64,000 bases of DNA, from contig NZ_JAERJA010000012.1 in the NCBI RefSeq assembly GCF_016827675.1, positions 1 through 64,000 on the forward strand, written 5' to 3'. This stretch comes from Nocardioides limicola (GTDB lineage: Bacteria > Actinomycetota > Actinomycetes > Propionibacteriales > Nocardioidaceae). The notes beneath the pieces are model-generated. The model searched no databases, was not told the DNA's origin, and saw only the letters and a program-made list of their open reading frames with translations. The number at the start of each line of letters is the position of its first letter. Position 1 is the stretch's first letter. The translations under genes were made by a program, and so were the position numbers. Shown in pieces: positions 38,509 to 46,849 of the stretch.

Positions 38509-39969
38509 ATGCCCAAGCCCTCCATCGCCGTGATCGGCAGCGGCTTCGGCGGCCTCGCCGCCGTCATCGAACTGAAGCGTCGCGGCTATCACGACATCGT
38601 CGTCATCGAGAAGGGCGATGACGTCGGCGGCGTCTGGCGGGAGAACACCTACCCCGGAGCCGCCTGCGACGTCCCCTCGCCGTTCTACTCCTTCTCGTTC
38701 GAGCCGAACCCGCGCTGGCCCAAACGGTTCTCCGAACAACCGGCGATCCTGGACTACATGCGCGCGGTCGCCGACAAGTACGACGTACGCCGCCACATCC
38801 GGTTCGGCAGCGAAGTGCTCGCCGCCCGTTTCGACGACGCCACCGGCCGGTGGACGGTGGAGCTCAGCGACGGGTCCGGACCGACGGAGAGCATCGAGGT
38901 GGACATCCTGGTGCCGGCGGTGGGCCAGCTCTCCCGTCCGGCGTACCCGACCATCGACGGGATCGACACGTTCGCCGGCGAGAGCTTCCACTCGGCCCAG
39001 TGGCGCCACGACATCGACCTGACCGGCAAGCGGGTGGCGGTGATCGGCACCGGGGCCAGTGCGATCCAGTTCGTCCCCGCGATCCAGCCCCAGGTCGCCT
39101 CGATGACGATCTTCCAGCGCTCCGCGCCCTACATCATCCCCCGCCCCGACCGGACCTTCTCCCAGTTGCACCACCGCGTGTTCGAACGGCTCCCGGTCAC
39201 CCAGCTCGCCGAGCGCGGCACCTGGTACGGCCTCGTCGAGGGCCTCAGCATCGCCTGGGTCTATGCACAGCCGCTGGCCGCCGCCATCCGCGGGATCTCC
39301 CGGGCGCACATGGTGCGGCAGACGAGGAAGAAGCCCGGCCTCTTCGAGAAGGTATGGCCCGACTATCCGGTCGGCTGCAAGCGGATCCTCTTCTCGAGCA
39401 ACTACCTGCCCGCACTCACCCGACCCAATGTCGAGCTCACCAACCAGCCGATCACGAAGGTCACCCCGACGGGCCTGGTCACCGCCGACGGGGCCGAGCA
39501 CGAGGTGGACGTGATCATCTACGGCACCGGCTTCAAGGCCACCGAGTTCCTCGCCCCGATCAGCATCACCGGCTCCGGTGGCCGGGACCTGCATCAGGAG
39601 TGGGCCCAGGGTGCGCACGCCTACTACGGGATGAGCGTCCCCGGATTCCCGAACATGCAGATCATGTACGGCCCCAACACCAACACCGGCGGCGGCTCGA
39701 TCATCTACTTCCTCGAGGCCCAGGCCAAGCACCTCGGTGACTTCGTGGCGCACCACGAGGCCGTCGGTGCGCCGGTGGCGGTGAAGGCCGAGGTGGAGCG
39801 GGCCCACGACGCACGGATCCAGGAGAGGTTGGCCGGCAGCGTGTGGAGCCAGTGCACGTCCTGGTATCGCAACGCGGACGGGCGGGTGACCACGAACTGG
39901 CCCCTGCTCGGGGTCCAGTACCAACGCGAGGTCAGGTACGACGCGAACGACTATGAGGTGGTGTCATGA
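38509..39969 (+). CDS. Flavin-containing / Baeyer-Villiger-type monooxygenase
   Basis: The 486-residue protein shows FAD-site AVIGSGFGGLAAVIEL at the start, VGGVWRENTYPGAACDVPS and the Baeyer-Villiger fingerprint FAGESFHSAQWRHD (FxGxxxHxxxW) near residue 160. The NADP site is VAVIGTGASAIQFVPAI. Such enzymes insert oxygen next to a ketone to form an ester or lactone. It starts ten bases after the aldehyde dehydrogenase stop and overlaps the GMC gene by 4 bp. It is the central step of the proposed subterminal or cyclic oxidation pathway. Confidence 0.9.
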   Translation: MPKPSIAVIGSGFGGLAAVIELKRRGYHDIVVIEKGDDVGGVWRENTYPGAACDVPSPFYSFSFEPNPRWPKRFSEQPAILDYMRAVADKYDVRRHIRFGSEVLAARFDDATGRWTVELSDGSGPTESIEVDILVPAVGQLSRPAYPTIDGIDTFAGESFHSAQWRHDIDLTGKRVAVIGTGASAIQFVPAIQPQVASMTIFQRSAPYIIPRPDRTFSQLHHRVFERLPVTQLAERGTWYGLVEGLSIAWVYAQPLAAAIRGISRAHMVRQTRKKPGLFEKVWPDYPVGCKRILFSSNYLPALTRPNVELTNQPITKVTPTGLVTADGAEHEVDVIIYGTGFKATEFLAPISITGSGGRDLHQEWAQGAHAYYGMSVPGFPNMQIMYGPNTNTGGGSIIYFLEAQAKHLGDFVAHHEAVGAPVAVKAEVERAHDARIQERLAGSVWSQCTSWYRNADGRVTTNWPLLGVQYQREVRYDANDYEVVS

Positions 39970-41621
39970 ACGACTACGACGTGATCGTGATCGGCTCCGG
40001 GTTCGGCGGCAGCGTGGCTGCGCTGCGACTGACCGAGAAGGGCTACCGCGTCGGCGTCCTCGAGGCGGGTCGCCGCTGGAACGCCGAGGACTTCCCGAAG
40101 ACCAACTGGAACGTCCGCAAGTCCATCTGGGCGCCCCGGCTCGGCCTGACCGGGCCGCAGCGGATCAGCGTGCTCGGCAAGTGCCTGGTCTTCAGCGGCT
40201 CCGGCGTCGGGGGCGGTTCGTTGATCTACGGCAACACCTTGTACGAGCCGTTGCCGGCGTTCTACACCGACCCTGCCTGGGGACACCTCACCGACTGGCG
40301 CGCCGAGCTGGAGCCCTACTACGACCAGGCCAAGCGGATGCTCGGCGTGGTGGAGAACCCACGGATCGGTCCCAAGGACGAGGTGCTGCTCGACATCGCC
40401 CGCGACCGCGGCGTCGCGGACACCTTCCACCGCACCCAGGTGGGCGTCTTCTTCAACGAGGGCCAGGAGGGTGCCGAGGTCGACGACCCCTACTTCGGCG
40501 GCGCCGGCCCCCGGCGTGCGGGCTGCATCCACTGCTCGGAGTGCTTCACCGGCTGCAAGCACAACGCCAAGAACACCACCACCACCAACTACCTGCACCT
40601 GGCCGAGGCCGGCGGTGCCGAGGTGCATCCGTTGACCACGGTGACCTCGGTCCGGCCCGACGGCGACGGCTACCTGATCGAGACGCAGCGTTCGAACGGG
40701 AAGCTGCGCAAGGGCCGGCGTACCTTCCGCTGCGAGCAGGTGGTCTTCGCCGCGGCCGCCCTGGGCACCCAGAAGCTGCTGCACCGGATGCGCGACGAGC
40801 AGATCCTGCCGCACCTGTCGCCGCGGCTGGGGGAGCTGACGCGCAGCAACTCCGAGGCGATCATCGGGGTGTCCAGCAGGAGTCGTGATGACTTCTCGCA
40901 GGGGGTGGCGATCACCTCCTCGATCCATCCCGAGCCGCAGACCCATGTCGAGGTGTGCACCTACGGGAAGGGCCAGAACTCGTTGTTCCTGCAGACGGTG
41001 CCGATGGTGGACGGGGGCGCGTTCCGGTTCCTGCGGCTGCTGCTCACCCTGCTGCTGCACCCGATCGCGTCACTGCGCACCCTGAACGTGCGCGGCGCGT
41101 CCGAGCGGTCGGTGATCCTGTTGGTGATGCAGTCGCTGGACAACTCGCTGACCTCCTACCTGCGCCGTGGGCTGCTCAAGACCCGGCAGGGCACCGGGCA
41201 GCCCAACCCGGACTGGATCCCGCTGGCGCATGAGGTGGCCCGCTCCTACGCGGACAAGGTGGACGGCGTCACCGGCAACATCGCCACCGACGTCTTCAAC
41301 ATCCCCGCCACCGCTCACTACATCGGCGGCGCCACCATCGGCGACTCGCCTGAGTCGGGCGTGGTCGACGGCTATCAGCGGGTCTTCGGGTACTCCGGGC
41401 TGCACGTGGCCGACGGCTCGGCGATCACCGCGAACCTCGGCGTGAACCCGTCACTGACGATCACCGCCCAGGCCGAACGGGCGATGGCGTTCTGGCCGAA
41501 CAAGGGCGAGGCCGACCCTCGGCCCGCGCTCGGCACGCCCTATCAGCGGATCGTGCCGGTGGCTCCGCGCCACCCGGCCGTCCCCGAGACCGCCCCCGGC
41601 GCGCTCCGCCTGCCGGCCTGA
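39966..41621 (+). CDS. GMC-type FAD alcohol oxidoreductase
   Basis: The 551-residue flavoprotein has DVIVIGSGFGGSVAALRL at the N-terminus, SGSGVGGGSLIYGNTL, and a C-terminal AHYIGGATIGDSPESGVVDG with HVADGSAITANLGVNPSLTI. This is the cholesterol-oxidase-like branch of the GMC family. A cysteine cluster, CIHCSECFTGCKHNAKNTT, lies near residues 188-206. The likely role is oxidation of a (secondary or cyclic) alcohol to the ketone used by the monooxygenase encoded immediately upstream. The start overlaps that gene by 4 bp (ATGA). Confidence 0.88.
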   Translation: MNDYDVIVIGSGFGGSVAALRLTEKGYRVGVLEAGRRWNAEDFPKTNWNVRKSIWAPRLGLTGPQRISVLGKCLVFSGSGVGGGSLIYGNTLYEPLPAFYTDPAWGHLTDWRAELEPYYDQAKRMLGVVENPRIGPKDEVLLDIARDRGVADTFHRTQVGVFFNEGQEGAEVDDPYFGGAGPRRAGCIHCSECFTGCKHNAKNTTTTNYLHLAEAGGAEVHPLTTVTSVRPDGDGYLIETQRSNGKLRKGRRTFRCEQVVFAAAALGTQKLLHRMRDEQILPHLSPRLGELTRSNSEAIIGVSSRSRDDFSQGVAITSSIHPEPQTHVEVCTYGKGQNSLFLQTVPMVDGGAFRFLRLLLTLLLHPIASLRTLNVRGASERSVILLVMQSLDNSLTSYLRRGLLKTRQGTGQPNPDWIPLAHEVARSYADKVDGVTGNIATDVFNIPATAHYIGGATIGDSPESGVVDGYQRVFGYSGLHVADGSAITANLGVNPSLTITAQAERAMAFWPNKGEADPRPALGTPYQRIVPVAPRHPAVPETAPGALRLPA

Positions 41622-41636
41622 CCGAGAGGGAACACG

Positions 41637-42161
41637 ATGACACGACTGGCCGACCTCGAGCCCGAGACCAGCACCGAGCAGGCGTGGGAGCTCTTCGACA
41701 GCCTCGAACCGGTGTCGGCTGCGGCGTTGACCGGACGCTGGCGGGGACGCGAGTTGCGCACCGGTCACCCGATGGACGGGCTGCTGGAGGCCTCGGGCTG
41801 GTTCGGGAAGCAGTTCGACGGAGTCGATGCGGTGCACCCACTGCTGTTCCAGACGCCCGACGGTGACATCTTCGCGGTCGACCCGCGCCGGCTCCCGCTG
41901 AGTGTCGCCGATCGGGTGCCTGCCGGGGTCGTGTCGCGGGGCAGGAGCATGCTCGGGTGGGTCAAGCCTGCCCTCGCCACCGGCAAGCACCGGGCCCGGC
42001 TGCGCGACCTGGAGCATCGCGGGGTGGTGACCGCCGCCATGGTCTATGACCACCTGCCGATCATCGACGTGTTCCGCCGCGTCGACGACGACACGGTGCT
42101 CGGCGTGATGGACCAGCGCGGGGTGCCCCAGCCCTACTTCTTCATCCTGGCCCGGGACTGA
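41637..42161 (+). CDS. GXWXG/DUF4334 domain protein
   Basis: The 174-residue protein begins with a GXWXG motif region (LTGRWRGRELRTGHPMDGLLEASGWFGKQF) and ends with the DUF4334 part (RGVVTAAMVYDHLPIIDVFRRVDDDTVLGVMD, then PYFFILARD). The function of the family is unknown, but it recurs beside FAD monooxygenases and GMC enzymes in actinobacterial catabolic operons. It lies 15 bases after the GMC gene and 6 bases before the acyl-CoA dehydrogenase, within the same operon. A lipocalin-like ligand-binding role is possible but unproven. Confidence 0.8.
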   Translation: MTRLADLEPETSTEQAWELFDSLEPVSAAALTGRWRGRELRTGHPMDGLLEASGWFGKQFDGVDAVHPLLFQTPDGDIFAVDPRRLPLSVADRVPAGVVSRGRSMLGWVKPALATGKHRARLRDLEHRGVVTAAMVYDHLPIIDVFRRVDDDTVLGVMDQRGVPQPYFFILARD

Positions 42162-42167
42162 GGCGTC

Positions 42168-43322
42168 ATGACCGTCACCTCGTCGGCGGGGCCCGACCCG
42201 GCCGAACTGCAGGATCTGGCCGACCTGGCCCGCGACTTCTTCACCCGTGAGGTGGCGCCGCGGCACGACGAGTTCGTGGCGCAGGGCTACCCGGACAAGG
42301 CGCTCTACCGCCGGGCCGGCGAGCTGGGCCTGCTCTGCATGTCCATCCCCGAGCAGTACGGCGGCGGGGGAGGCACCTTCGCCCACGAAGCCGTGCTCTT
42401 CGAACAGCAGGTCAAGGCCGGGGACTCGAGCATGCAGCTCGGTGTGCACACCGGCATCGTGCCGCACTACCTGCTGGCCTATGCCGGGGAGGAGAACAAG
42501 CGCCGCTGGCTGCCCCGGCTCGCGTCCGGGGAGTGGGTCGGCGCCATCGCGATGACCGAGCCCGGCACCGGCTCGGACCTGCAGAACATCGCCGCCAAGG
42601 CGATCCGCGAAGGCGACGAGTACATCGTCTCCGGTGCGAAGACCTTCATCTCCAACGGCCGCAACTGCGACCTGCTGATCATCGCCGTGAAGACGGACCC
42701 GACCCTCGGTGCCCAGGGCGTCAGCCTCGTCGTCGCCGAGGTGTCCGACGACACTCCGGGCTTCCAGCGCGGCCGGGTGCTCAAGAAGGTGGGCCAGAAG
42801 GGTCAGGACACCACCGAACTCTTCTTCGACGGCCTCCGGATCCCGGTGGCGAACCTGCTCGGCGAGCAGGAGGGCCAGGGGTTCTTCCAGCTCATGGAGC
42901 AGCTGCCCCAGGAGCGGCTCATCTGTGGCGTCGCGGCTGCGGCGATGATCGAGGCCGCCGTCGAGACCACCATCGACTACACCAAAACCCGGCACGCCTT
43001 CGGCAAGCCCTTGTTCGCCCTCCAGAACACCCGGATGGAGCTCGCCGAGTGCGCCACGCTCGCCCAGGTCGTGCGAGCGTTCGTCAACGATGCCCTCGCG
43101 AAGCACCTCCGCGGGGAGCTCGATGTCAAGACCGCCGCCATGGTGAAGTACTGGACCACCGAACAGCAGACCCAGGTGGTCGACCGTTGTTTGCAACTCC
43201 ACGGCGGCTACGGCTACATGGAGGAGTACCCCATCGCCAGGATGTGGACCGATGGTCGGATCGCGCGCATCTACGCCGGCGCCAACGAGGTCATGAAGGA
43301 CCTCATCGCCCGCTTCCTCTGA
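42168..43322 (+). CDS. Acyl-CoA dehydrogenase family protein
   Basis: The 384-residue flavoprotein carries the family signatures AIAMTEPGTGSDLQNIAAKA near residue 125 and KYWTTEQQTQVVDRCLQLHGGYGYMEEYPIARMWTD near residue 330. The C-terminal RIYAGANEVMKDLIARFL supplies part of the FAD and acyl-CoA site. It introduces a 2,3-double bond into acyl-CoA, the first step of beta-oxidation. It follows the DUF4334 gene by 6 bases and completes the operon from alcohol oxidation to fatty-acid degradation. Confidence 0.92.
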   Translation: MTVTSSAGPDPAELQDLADLARDFFTREVAPRHDEFVAQGYPDKALYRRAGELGLLCMSIPEQYGGGGGTFAHEAVLFEQQVKAGDSSMQLGVHTGIVPHYLLAYAGEENKRRWLPRLASGEWVGAIAMTEPGTGSDLQNIAAKAIREGDEYIVSGAKTFISNGRNCDLLIIAVKTDPTLGAQGVSLVVAEVSDDTPGFQRGRVLKKVGQKGQDTTELFFDGLRIPVANLLGEQEGQGFFQLMEQLPQERLICGVAAAAMIEAAVETTIDYTKTRHAFGKPLFALQNTRMELAECATLAQVVRAFVNDALAKHLRGELDVKTAAMVKYWTTEQQTQVVDRCLQLHGGYGYMEEYPIARMWTDGRIARIYAGANEVMKDLIARFL

Positions 43323-43388
43323 TCGCTGCAGGTGTGGCAGCATCCCGGTCATGAGACCGACCGTGACGATCCGTACCTGCCCGGTCGG

Positions 43389-43958
43389 ATGAACCGGACC
43401 CCGGCACGCCCGGCGTGGTCGCGCCACGACCTGTGGCATCTCGGTGCCGCGTCCAGCACCTTCGTTGCGCTGGCGTTCACGGGGTTCATCGCCTTCGTCG
43501 CCAGCTGTAACGTCCACGAGCTGGGGCACGTCGTGGTGGCCCTCCCGCTGGGGTGGGAGGTCGAACGCGTCCACCTCTGCCTTCCCGGGGGTGGCGGGGT
43601 GGAGTACAGCAGCATCGGCCACTGGGCCGGGAACGCCCAGGGCTACGCGGGCGGTCTGATCGCCGCCGGTGTGTTGGCCGTGCTCTATGCGTGGCTGTTC
43701 GAGCGCCGTGGGGCACCGTTGAGGAGTCCCCGCTGGTGGGCGGCTGGCGTGGGGGTGGTCCTTCCGGTGGGGCCCCAGCTGGTGGTCGCCTTCGTGGAGG
43801 GGACCGCACAGCCGGGGGAGAACTACACCGACCGATTCGCCGACACGCCGGCCCTGATGGTGCTGGTGGTCGCCTCCATGATCGGAGTGGCCGGGTTGTA
43901 TGTGTGGCGGTGGCGCGCGGTCTGGGCGCCACCGGAGTGGACCGATGAGGACCCGTGA
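43389..43958 (+). CDS. M50-like membrane protein with HELGH zinc motif
   Basis: The 189-residue protein has four to five membrane helices, with HELGH in SCNVHELGHVVVALPLGWEVE near residue 43. HExxH inside a hydrophobic helix is the zinc site of intramembrane metalloproteases (site-2 protease, M50). A second ligand motif, such as the usual LDG or NPDG, is not evident, so proteolytic activity is uncertain. ATG 43389 was chosen; a GTG at 43332 would add 19 polar residues. It is on the same strand as the catabolic genes but has no obvious link to them. Confidence 0.65.
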   Translation: MNRTPARPAWSRHDLWHLGAASSTFVALAFTGFIAFVASCNVHELGHVVVALPLGWEVERVHLCLPGGGGVEYSSIGHWAGNAQGYAGGLIAAGVLAVLYAWLFERRGAPLRSPRWWAAGVGVVLPVGPQLVVAFVEGTAQPGENYTDRFADTPALMVLVVASMIGVAGLYVWRWRAVWAPPEWTDEDP

Positions 43959-43973
43959 CGAGTGGAGGATGCG

Positions 43974-44765
43974 ATGAGCAACGAACGGCTGGCCGAGGCG
44001 GGGATCTCCGTCGACATCGACGGGGTGGTCGCCACCCTCACCCTGGACCGCCCCGAGGTGCGCAACGCCCAGCACCCGCGGATGTGGGCTGCGATGGCCG
44101 ACGTGCTGGAGTCGCTGGATGCCAGCGTGCGGATCGTGGTGGTCCGCGGCGCCGGGGGCACCTTCTCCGCCGGGCTCGACCTGGCCCTGCTGGACCCGGC
44201 GAAACGCGCGGAGGAGGGGAGTCTGGTGGCGACGCTGAGCAAGTCGGACCAGGAGATCATCGACACCATCGGTGAGTACCAGCGTCCGTTCGCACTGCTC
44301 AGCGATCCCCGGTTCATCTCGATCGCCGTGGTCGAGGGTCACGCGATCGGTGCCGGCTTCCAGCTCGCTCTCTGTTGCGACCTGCGGATCGTCGCCGAGG
44401 ACGCCCGGCTCTGCATGAAGGAGCCCGCGCTGGGGCTGGTGCCGGACCTGGTCGGCACCAAGCCGCTGGTCGAGGCCGTCGGCTACGCCCGGGCCCTGGA
44501 GATCTGTGCCACCGCCAGGTTCGTGACCGGCGTCGAGGCGGGTGAGTTGGGCATCGCCCAGACGGTGGTGCCCGCCGCGGACCTGGAGGCGGCCCTGACC
44601 GCCAGCATCGGCGCACTCACCGCACATTCCCAGGGTGCTGTGCAGGGCACCAAGGCGCTGCTGCAGCAGGCGCCGTTGCGGACCCTCGACGAGCAGCGGC
44701 TGGCCGAACGGACCGCGCAGGTGGCCCGGTTCCGCGAACTGGCTGTTGCCTTCGGCCTCGCCTGA
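43974..44765 (+). CDS. Enoyl-CoA hydratase/isomerase family protein
   Basis: The 263-residue crotonase-fold protein shows VATLTLDRPEVRNAQHPRMW, the oxyanion-hole loop RGAGGTFSAGLDLALL and AVVEGHAIGAGFQLALCCDLRIV followed by KEPALGLVPD. The catalytic glutamate pair of mitochondrial hydratases is only partly recognisable (KEP is present). It may hydrate enoyl-CoA or isomerise related thioesters. ATG 43974 follows GGAGG by five bases. It lies after the acyl-CoA dehydrogenase and the membrane protein and would serve the second step of beta-oxidation. Confidence 0.87.
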   Translation: MSNERLAEAGISVDIDGVVATLTLDRPEVRNAQHPRMWAAMADVLESLDASVRIVVVRGAGGTFSAGLDLALLDPAKRAEEGSLVATLSKSDQEIIDTIGEYQRPFALLSDPRFISIAVVEGHAIGAGFQLALCCDLRIVAEDARLCMKEPALGLVPDLVGTKPLVEAVGYARALEICATARFVTGVEAGELGIAQTVVPAADLEAALTASIGALTAHSQGAVQGTKALLQQAPLRTLDEQRLAERTAQVARFRELAVAFGLA

Positions 44766-44796
44766 CACGGCGGCGAATCCGCGCCAGACTGCCCCC

Positions 44797-46344
44797 ATGC
44801 GACTTCGCTTGGTGCGCCTGCTGCACCGCCGTTCGGGTGCCCAGTACTGGCTGGTGGTGGCCGCCGCCGAGGGCGGGGCAGCCGTGCTCGTTGCGCTGGC
44901 GACCGTGCTGCTGGTGTCCACCTACTTCGCCACGTCGTGGAGTTCGGTGGCCTTGGTGGCCCTGGTCGCCGCGTGCGGCACCGCGGCCGCGGCCGGGCAC
45001 GCCGCGCTGCGGATGCGCCCCAAGTTGGCACGGTTCCGGGACTGGCAGGCCGCCCCAGACCCCTCGGACGCAGCCACCGTCCAGGTGTGGCGGGAGACGG
45101 TCGTCGGCAACTGGGAGGCCTATCGGGGGCACGCCGGCCGGTTGAGCCTGATCACTGTGCTGCCGGCGTCCGCCTTCGCCGCCTGGCAGTGGGAGTTGGG
45201 GTGGGGCGGCCTGGGCGCCTTGCTGCTGGCCTGTGTGGTGCCGGCCTACTACGCCACCGTGGTCAGCTACTCCATCGGCGAACTGCTCGCCCGGCCCCTG
45301 GTCGACGAGATCGCCGGACGGCTCCCGGACGGTTTCGACTTCCGGGCGGAGGGGCCCTCCCTGCACAAGCGGCTCACCCTCGCGCTGCCGGCGTACACCA
45401 CCACCGCGGCGGTGCTGACCGTCGGCCTCCTCGACCATGGCGAAGGGGCAGCGACGCTGGCGATCACCGTGCTGGTCGCGCTGGCGGTCGGGATCGGGCT
45501 CTCCACCGAACTCACGGTGCTGCTCGGCGACGCGATCACCTCCCCGGTACGCCGGATCCGGGCGCAGTTGGCGCAGGTGCGGGAGGGCAACTTCGCGGCG
45601 CGATCGCCGGTCACCAGCGGCGACGAACTCGGTGAACTGGCCCACGACGTGAACGCGATGGCCCAGGGGCTGGCCGAACGCGAGGAGATGCGGGCCGCGT
45701 TCGGCACCTACATGGACAAGGCCGTGGTGGAACTGATCCTGTCCGGAGCCTTCCCACCCGAGGGCATCGAGGCTCAAGCGTCGATCCTCTTCTGTGACGT
45801 GCGCGGCTTCACCGCCTACGCCGAACATGCCAGTGCCGCCGAGGTGATCGCCACCCTGAACCAGATGTTCGCCACCATCGTGCCGATCGTGGAGCAGCAC
45901 GGCGGACACGTCGACAAGTTCCTCGGCGACGGGCTGCTGGCCGTCTTCGGAACACCGCAACACCACGTGGACCATGCCGACCGGGCGGTGGCCGCAGCCT
46001 GCGAGATCGCCGCGGCCGGGTCGTTCGGCGACAGCGGACTGACGGTCGGGGTGGGCGTGAACTCCGGGACGGTGGTCGCCGGTCCGCTCGGGGGCGCAGG
46101 CCGGTTGAACTTCAGCGTGATCGGGGACGCGGTCAACACCGCAGCCCGGGTGGAGGCGGCGACCAGGCAGACCGGTGACGATGTCCTGATCACCGAAGCC
46201 ACTCGCCGCTTGCTGACCCGGCCGCCCGAGCTGACCCCGCGCGGGGTGCTGGAGCTCAAGGGCAAGGCCCAGCCTGTCGAGCTGTACGCCCCGATGGCGA
46301 CGACGCCCGTGCGGCCGACTCGTCCCGCACCGGCCAGGGAGTGA
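44797..46344 (+). CDS. Membrane adenylate/guanylate cyclase with HAMP domain
   Basis: The 515-residue protein has an N-terminal membrane part with about six helices, a HAMP linker near residues 245-300 (GDAITSPVRRIRAQLAQVREGNF, then TSGDELGELAHDVNAMAQG) and a class III cyclase domain from about 325. The metal-binding Asp is in ILFCDVRGFTAY, the second Asp in GHVDKFLGDGLLAVFG, and the transition-state region is in FSVIGDAVNTAARVE. It makes cyclic AMP or GMP. A CAGACT -10-like hexamer just before the ATG suggests a leaderless transcript. A cyclic-nucleotide-binding protein is encoded at 59302-59709. Confidence 0.9.
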   Translation: MRLRLVRLLHRRSGAQYWLVVAAAEGGAAVLVALATVLLVSTYFATSWSSVALVALVAACGTAAAAGHAALRMRPKLARFRDWQAAPDPSDAATVQVWRETVVGNWEAYRGHAGRLSLITVLPASAFAAWQWELGWGGLGALLLACVVPAYYATVVSYSIGELLARPLVDEIAGRLPDGFDFRAEGPSLHKRLTLALPAYTTTAAVLTVGLLDHGEGAATLAITVLVALAVGIGLSTELTVLLGDAITSPVRRIRAQLAQVREGNFAARSPVTSGDELGELAHDVNAMAQGLAEREEMRAAFGTYMDKAVVELILSGAFPPEGIEAQASILFCDVRGFTAYAEHASAAEVIATLNQMFATIVPIVEQHGGHVDKFLGDGLLAVFGTPQHHVDHADRAVAAACEIAAAGSFGDSGLTVGVGVNSGTVVAGPLGGAGRLNFSVIGDAVNTAARVEAATRQTGDDVLITEATRRLLTRPPELTPRGVLELKGKAQPVELYAPMATTPVRPTRPAPARE

Positions 46345-46347
46345 TCC

Positions 46348-46785
46348 TCAGCCGCGGTCGGCGAGCTCCCACACCCCGGGGGCACCCTTGATCATCACGC
46401 CCTCGCGGATCAGCGCCTGCCGTGCCTGACGCGCGGCGTACCGCCACCGGAGCTCACCCTCGGGGGTCTTCTGCCGGTCACCGGGCAGCAGGAGCTCTTC
46501 GGCGAGGAGTTCGACGCCGGCGAAGAGATCCTCGGCCGCCAGCGTGCCACCGGCCTCGCCCAGCACCTGGAGGATCAGCGGCCGGAACGTCTCGGGTGCC
46601 GACCAGCGTCGAGTGGCTCGACGGGTGGCGACCGCGGGCCCAGCCGGCTTCGACTTCACGGCCGACTTCGCTCGGGCGGTGGCCCGGGGGGCGGCCGGGC
46701 GCACCGGCTCCGGAGGCTTCGGTGGCAGGCCGTGGATGCAGGTGGATCGCGGCAGTTCGCACAGGTCGCAGTAGTCGGCGCTCAT
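46348..46785 (-). CDS. Hypothetical protein with CxxC N-terminus and winged-helix-like domain
   Basis: The 145-residue protein begins MSADYCDLCELPRSTCIHG, a small possible zinc knuckle (CxxC...CxH), followed by a Pro/Ala/Lys-rich linker. The C-terminal domain, TFRPLILQVLGEAGGTLAAEDLFAGVELLAEE with GELRWRYAARQARQALIREGVMIKG, resembles the Mrr N-terminal or winged-helix fold. It may bind nucleic acid; nothing more is known. A GTG one codon upstream is the alternative start. It ends three bases from the convergent cyclase gene. Confidence 0.6.
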   Translation of the reverse strand: MSADYCDLCELPRSTCIHGLPPKPPEPVRPAAPRATARAKSAVKSKPAGPAVATRRATRRWSAPETFRPLILQVLGEAGGTLAAEDLFAGVELLAEELLLPGDRQKTPEGELRWRYAARQARQALIREGVMIKGAPGVWELADRG

Positions 46786-46849
46786 CACCCCCCAGCCTAG
46801 TCGCCGGTGCCCGAGCAGGCACCGGCGGCCGGACGGCCCGGGACGCCGC

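Noticed and set aside
43389..43958. A confident site-2 intramembrane protease
   Set aside because: HELGH is present, but the second zinc-ligand motif was not found.
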